Assembly (NCBI RefSeq): GCF_000526955.1
Contig: NZ_JAHB01000002.1
Location: 1 to 64,000 of the forward strand
Length of the DNA: 64,000 bases
From: Mycoplasmopsis cricetuli ATCC 35279
GTDB taxonomy: Bacteria > Bacillota_I > Bacilli_A > Mycoplasmatales > Metamycoplasmataceae
Direction: 5' to 3'
Shown in pieces: positions 59,664-64,000 of this stretch (position 1 is its first letter; each line of letters begins with the position of its first letter). The translations under genes and the position numbers were made by a program. Below the pieces are notes generated by a model, which worked only from the letters and a program-made list of their open reading frames with translations, made no database searches and was not told the DNA's origin.

Positions 59664-60587
59664 ATGCATAAGTACAAGTGGATGAGATTATTTTTGATAA
59701 CTTCAGTTATGAGCACTGTTAGTGCAGCTGGATGTGAAATTTCAAAAGAAAACACCCCCTCAAATAAAACTCCTAATCAGTCTGCAGCTCAAATAAAAGA
59801 ATCTGTTGATGAAAAAACAAGCGCAGATAATTCAACAAATAAAAAAGAACAAATCGATAATCAAATTAATGATAAAGATAAAAATGATATTAAATCCAAT
59901 CAACTTAATATTGAAAAACAATTGTTAAATGATTTAGCAAAAGTAAAACTTAATTTTACTGAATCAATTAATGACAATGATAGTTTAAAAATATTAAAAA
60001 GATTTTGACAAACTAAATCTCCTTATGAAAATTATATTCCAAATAAAAATGAAATTCCAATAATAACTCGAATAAAAGGTAAAGAATTAGGAAAATTTAT
60101 TGAAATAAAAATTCCAGAAGAAGTCCCTGAAAATTTTGAAAATGATGATCAATTAAGTAGTTTTGAAAGAGCAACTAAAAACAAACTTATTAAATTAAGA
60201 AAAGACATACAAAAAAAATTTTTCAAAGAAAAAATAGCTCCATTTGATTCTAAAACTAAAGTTTGAGATTTTGACAATTCAGTTACAAATGATTTAACTA
60301 AATTTGGACCAATAGTTATTAAAATTTCAATGTTACTTTATACAGTTGATTATGCTATTAAAAATAATTTTTTTAAATCATATGTTTTTGATATTTTAAA
60401 TGGTAAATATATAACAGAAACTGAAAATGCAAAAGAAGATACAGACAAATTTTTTAAAATCGCCAGTTTAAAGTATGGAAGTTTAGGAAGTTTGAAAGAT
60501 TCCAAGCCATATGCTTTTGCTCATAATTTTATGTATTTAAAATATAACTATGATCAAATTATTAAACATGCCCATGAAAGCTCTTAA
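59664..60587 (+). CDS. Lipoprotein of unknown function, 307 residues
   Basis: A lipoprotein signal ends VSAAGC (Cys about residue 24), followed by a long disordered Lys/Asn/Ser/Glu linker (to about residue 90) and a globular part (for example FWQTKSPYENYIPNKNEIPI). ATG 59664 is chosen over upstream ATGs because the signal then has normal length and AAAGGGAA lies upstream inside oppF. It starts one base after the oppF stop and ends at a strong terminator, so it is the last gene of the PDxFFG-opp transcript. A role with peptide uptake is possible, but not shown by any motif. Confidence 0.8.
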
Positions 60588-60600
60588 TATTGAATAACAT

Positions 60601-60630
60601 AAAAAGGGATGCCTTCCCTTTTTTATTTTT
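60601..60630 (+). terminator. Terminator of the PDxFFG-opp-lipoprotein transcript
   Basis: AAAAAGGGA, loop TGCCT, TCCCTTTTTT, then ATTTTT. It lies 13 bases behind the lipoprotein stop. An ATG inside the loop (60609) is not a start codon for rarA. Confidence 0.9.
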
Positions 60631-60640
60631 ATAAAAAAGT

Positions 60641-60646
60641 TATAAT
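60641..60646 (+). promoter_or_regulatory. Putative -10 box of rarA-pheS-ung-pheT
   Basis: TATAAT 19 bases before ATG 60666. Transcription would start about 12 bases before the ATG, leaving no room for a Shine-Dalgarno, and none is seen. Confidence 0.5.
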
Positions 60647-60665
60647 TAAAACATTAATTATAATA

Positions 60666-61877
60666 ATGAAAAATTTAGCTAATTTAATTCGCCCACAAAC
60701 TCTTGATGATATTGTTGGACAAGAGCATATTAAAATACTTTTAAAAGAAGTTGTTAAAAAACAAATAACAACTAGTTTTTTATTATTTGGTGAAAGCGGG
60801 ACAGGAAAAAGTTCAATTGCAATTGCACTTGCTAATGATTTAAAATTAAGTTATGGTTTTTTTAATGCAGCTACTGATTTAAAAAAACAGTTATTGGATA
60901 TTTTAAATAGCAAACAAATTATCATTATTGATGAAATACATCGTTTAAACAAAGACAAACAAGATATTTTACTTCCTTATTTAGAATATGACAAAATCAT
61001 TTTATATGCAACAACTACTGAAAATCCATATTTTAAGGTTAATCCAGCTCTAAGAAGTCGCATGCAAATTTTACAAATTAATAAATTAACCGAAACTGAA
61101 ATTATCTTTGGTCTTGAAAAAAACATTCAAAAATATTTTCCAGATTTAAAAATTACTAAAAAATTATTAGAAAAATTAGCTCAAATGAGTGCAGGTGATT
61201 ATCGAACAGCTTTAAATAATTTACAAATGCTTTCACTTTTAAAAAGTGCAGATAAACAAGTCAATGAACAAGATTTAAAAATTATCATTCCAAATATTAA
61301 ATTTTATTCAGACCGTAATGGCAGTTCTCATTATAATAATCTTTCAGCTTTGCATAAATCAATTAGAGGAAGTGATGTAAATGCCACTCTTTATTATGGG
61401 CATTTAATTATTCAAAGTGGAGATTTTGATGGATTGTTTCGTCGAATGTTAGCTGCAACTTATGAAGATGTTGGACTGGCTTCTCCTACTCTTGCTTTAA
61501 AGGTTAAAACAGCAATTGAAGCCTATGAACGTTTGGGATCTCCTGAAGGATTACTGCCACTTACTTATGCATTAATTGAGCTAGCACTCTCACCTAAGTC
61601 AAATTCAGTTTATAAAGCTTTAAATAATAGTTTAAACATCATTCAAAATGGTAAAATTTATAATATTCCAAAACACTTAAAAGATGCTCATTATGCATCA
61701 GCTGTTAAATTAGGAGATGGAATTGGGTACTTATATCCACATGATTTTAAAGACAATTGAGTAAATCAAGATTATTTACCAAAAGAAATATTAAATCACA
61801 AATTTTTTGAATTTGGATCAAGTGATTATGAACAAAAACTGTCATCTTATTGGCATAATATAAAACAAAGGAGATAA
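60666..61877 (+). CDS. rarA: Replication-associated recombination ATPase RarA (MgsA)
   Basis: 403 residues. It is an AAA+ clamp-loader-like ATPase acting at stalled replication forks. N-terminal LANLIRPQTLDDIVGQEHI, Walker A GESGTGKSS, Walker B IIIDEIHRLNKDKQD, sensor 1 TTENP, arginine-finger region LRSRMQI, and the C-terminal tetramerisation part (GDFDGLFRRMLAATYEDVGLA). ATG 60666 is used because the family N-terminus begins there. Both TGG and TGA encode Trp. Its final codons contain the AAAGGAGA ribosome binding site of pheS. Confidence 0.94.
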
Positions 61878-61879
61878 CT

Positions 61880-62833
61880 ATGAAGTTTACACTAGATGAT
61901 ATTAACAATTTAGAAGATCTCAAAAAATGTAAAAGTTTAATTTATGGATCTAATGGTGAAATTGATTTGTTGCAACAACAAATTAAAAAAGTTTCTGCCG
62001 AACAAAAAAAACAATTAGGAATGCAAATTCATCAATTAAAAAAAACATATCAAAATTTTTTTGAACAAGCAGAAATTAAGTTAAAAAAAATCCAAATTGA
62101 ACAAAAACTTAGCAATGAATTTGTGGATGTAACCAAACCTATGTCTAAAAGTGGGTCACTTAGTCCAATTTCTCTTGTTGAAAATAGATTTCGAACTTGA
62201 TTTTACACTCATGGTTATTATGAACAATCATCTGGAGAAATTGTGTCTGATTTGTACAATTTTGAACGTTTAAATATTCCAGAAAATCATCCAGCTCGCG
62301 CAATGCATGATTCTTTGTATATCAATTCAAAAACTTTGCTTAGAACCCACAACACTGGAGTAACTGCAACTGTACTTGAAAAATATAGCAATAAAGAAGT
62401 GTCAACTTTTGCAATTGGAAAAGTTTATCGAAATGATGAAGACGATGCAACTCACTCACATCAATTCAGTCAAGTTGATTTTGTTTCAGTTGGGCAAGTG
62501 AGTTTTCCTAACTTAATTTGAACTCTAAAATCACTGCTTTCATATGTTCTTGAAGAACAAATTAAAATTCGTTTACGACCTTCTTATTTTCCATTTACTG
62601 AACCTAGTGTTGAAGTTGATGTTTTTTATCAAAATCGATGAATTGAAATTTTAGGAGCTGGAATGCTTCATCCTAATGTTTTAAAAATGTCTGGATTTAG
62701 TTCGAATTTTAATGGTTTTGCAGCTGGTATTGGAATTGAAAGGGTAACAATGATTAAATATGGTTTTGCTGATATTAGAGATTTATACAAAAATGATTTA
62801 AGAATTGTTAAACAATTTAGATATGAAAGATAG
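61880..62833 (+). CDS. pheS: Phenylalanyl-tRNA synthetase alpha subunit
   Basis: 317 residues, with a short coiled-coil N-terminus (about 1-75) and the class II catalytic core: motif 2-like [10 protein letters not shown]...[47 protein letters not shown] and motif 3 [17 protein letters not shown]. It forms the alpha2-beta2 enzyme with pheT. Ung is inserted between the two subunit genes. It overlaps ung by 11 bases. ATG 61880 has AAAGGAGA (61867-61874). Confidence 0.96.
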
Positions 62834-63485
62834 TTTTTTAAAAATTTTAGTTTCAGAAGGAAAAAAACCATATTTTGAAAAACTACTTAATTTTTTAAAA
62901 CAAGATCAGTTTAATAATATTGTTCCTTTTCAAACTGATATGTTTAGAGCTTTTGATTTTTTTCAAATGCATGAAACAAAAGTGCTTTTATTGGGACAAG
63001 ATCCATACTATAAATTAGGAGTAGCTGACGGACTTGCATTTTCTACAAAGTCCAAGTTAACACCTCAAAGTTTGCAAAATATTTTTAAAGAACTTAAAAA
63101 TGAGTATCCTAACATTAAATTGCAAACTAATGATCTTTCAGGTTGAGCAAAGCAAAAAGTTTTATTGTTAAACATTTATTTAACTACTTTAGCTGGTAAA
63201 GCACTTGCACATAGACATATTGGTTGAGATCAATTTACTAAAGTAGTATGTGAATTAATTTTACAAATTAATCCCAATGTGATTGTAATTGCTTTAGGTA
63301 AAGAAGTGCAAAATTTTGTTAATTCATTTTCAATAAAACCAAAATACTATTTAAAAACTTCTCATCCAAGTCCATTTTCAGCAAATAAAGGATTTTTGGG
63401 TTCAAATATTTTTAAAAAGACCAATATTATTTTAAATTCATTAAATGAAACTGAAATTAATTGGGAATTAAAACAAGGAGAATAA
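62823..63485 (+). CDS. ung: Uracil-DNA glycosylase
   Basis: 220 residues, standard family 1 UDG. It excises uracil from [20 protein letters not shown] (water-activating Asp), [20 protein letters not shown] and [11 protein letters not shown] (catalytic His loop). TGA at 63145 and 63226 are Trp. ATG 62823 overlaps pheS by 11 bases and has no clear ribosome binding site, so coupling to pheS translation is likely. Its stop shares one base with the pheT ATG. Confidence 0.95.
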
Positions 63486-64000
63486 TGATTTTATCAATTA
63501 AACATTTAAATAAATATCTTCCAGACATATCTTTAACTTCTTCAGTTGAACAAGACTTAAATAACTTAGGTTTTGAAGTTGAATCAGTGAGTGCTTTTTC
63601 AAATGTTAAGGGATTAAAATTTGCAAAAGTATTAAAAGTTTATGATAATCCTAATGCTCCAAAACTTGATGTAGTTGAACTACAATTAGCTGATCAAAAA
63701 ATTACTATTCAAACTAAAAGTAAAGTTTTAAAACAAGGAGATTTGACAATTTGTTTTCCTGAAGGTGCCAGTCGTGGAGAACAGGTTTTTGCTTCAGTTA
63801 CTTTGCAAGGCTATCCTTCACAAGGAATGTTAGCATCATGAAGTGAAATTGGATACAATTATTCATTGTTAACTAATAAAGATGAAATATTAGTATTGCC
63901 TGAAAACTTTGCTTTATTAAATGAGGATCCTATTGTTAAATTAGGTCTTGATGATTTAATAGTTGAAATTTCCCCAACAACCAATCGTAATGATGCCAAT
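63485..64000 (+). CDS. pheT: Phenylalanyl-tRNA synthetase beta subunit, 3'-truncated by the window edge
   Basis: The first 172 residues are present. The N-terminus [15 protein letters not shown] is typical of PheT, followed by an EMAP/tRNA-binding OB domain (about 40-150: FAKVLKVYDNPNAPKLDVVEL, ICFPEGASRG, GYPSQGMLAS), and the window ends in VEISPTTNRNDAN, the start of the B1/B5 region (family V-x-PNRxDC-type). AAGGAG (63476-63481) precedes ATG 63485. TGA 63839-63841 is Trp. Confidence 0.95.

Noticed and set aside
60609-60665. Upstream ATG as the start of rarA
   Set aside because: The ATG lies in the loop of the preceding terminator, and the family N-terminus begins at 60666.

Overview
The window is a very AT-rich stretch of a mollicute (mycoplasma) chromosome. 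Nearly every long gene contains in-frame TGA codons at positions where conserved families have tryptophan, so TGA is read as Trp (translation table 4). All gene limits here were rebuilt on that basis. Wall-less biology fits: many lipoproteins, a serine/threonine kinase without PASTA domains, a ClpB lacking its N-domain. The gene set (Opp operon preceded by a PDxFFG protein, GH84 hyaluronidase-type lipoprotein, giant SGNH lipoprotein) suggests the Mycoplasmopsis / M. synoviae-M. bovis side of the group. That placement is inference.

Layout. 1-2382: 3' four fifths of a 23S rRNA, ended by a terminator, with no 5S gene behind it. 2637-4810: GH84 lipoprotein gene broken by a 17-bp tandem duplication. 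5136-11598: ribose block on +: RpiR regulator, then rbsK, rbsD, rbsA, rbsC (with a long coiled-coil N-terminal extension) and rbsB. 11617-13427 (-): a hypothetical gene, a fused MsrB-MsrA without a normal start codon, and a small Cys-repeat protein. 13646-15763: clpB behind a CIRCE-like operator. 15797-19629 (-): gmk, PP2C phosphatase, Ser/Thr kinase, rsgA, rpe, overlapping or tightly spaced as one operon. 19755-24608 (+): truB, HAD phosphatase, ribF, rpsO, recA, smpB and the tmRNA. 24870-37238: one 12.4-kb gene for a 4122-residue SGNH/GDSL lipoprotein with about fifteen ~220-residue repeats. 37284-38453 (-): metK behind a leader that folds like a SAM-I-type riboswitch. 38750-42265 (+): a 73-T tract ending in a -10 box, then a PTS EIIBC, a trehalose-6-phosphate hydrolase-type GH13 enzyme and a small membrane protein. 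42600-44375: rpsB-tsf. 44676-45839 (-): an unrecognised membrane-anchored coiled-coil protein. 46009-59662 (+): PDxFFG protein (with an HEYGH motif) followed by oppA-B-C-D-F. 59664-60587: a lipoprotein. 60666-64000: rarA, pheS, ung and the start of pheT.

How the genes fit together. The organism appears to import its building blocks: ribose or a related sugar (Rbs, RbsK, with Rpe in the pentose phosphate route), a disaccharide through the PTS and GH13 pair, and peptides through Opp. The surface is represented by the GH84 protein, the giant SGNH lipoprotein, PDxFFG and OppA. Several switch-like DNA features lie at surface or uptake genes: the 17-bp duplication in GH84, the poly-T promoter of the PTS operon, and tandem repeats ahead of the 11617-12054 gene and of rpsB. 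The strongest candidates for new biology are the repeat architecture of the giant lipoprotein, the metK leader, the poly-T promoter and the coiled-coil/RbsC fusion. No CRISPR array, insertion sequence, prophage or tRNA gene was seen.
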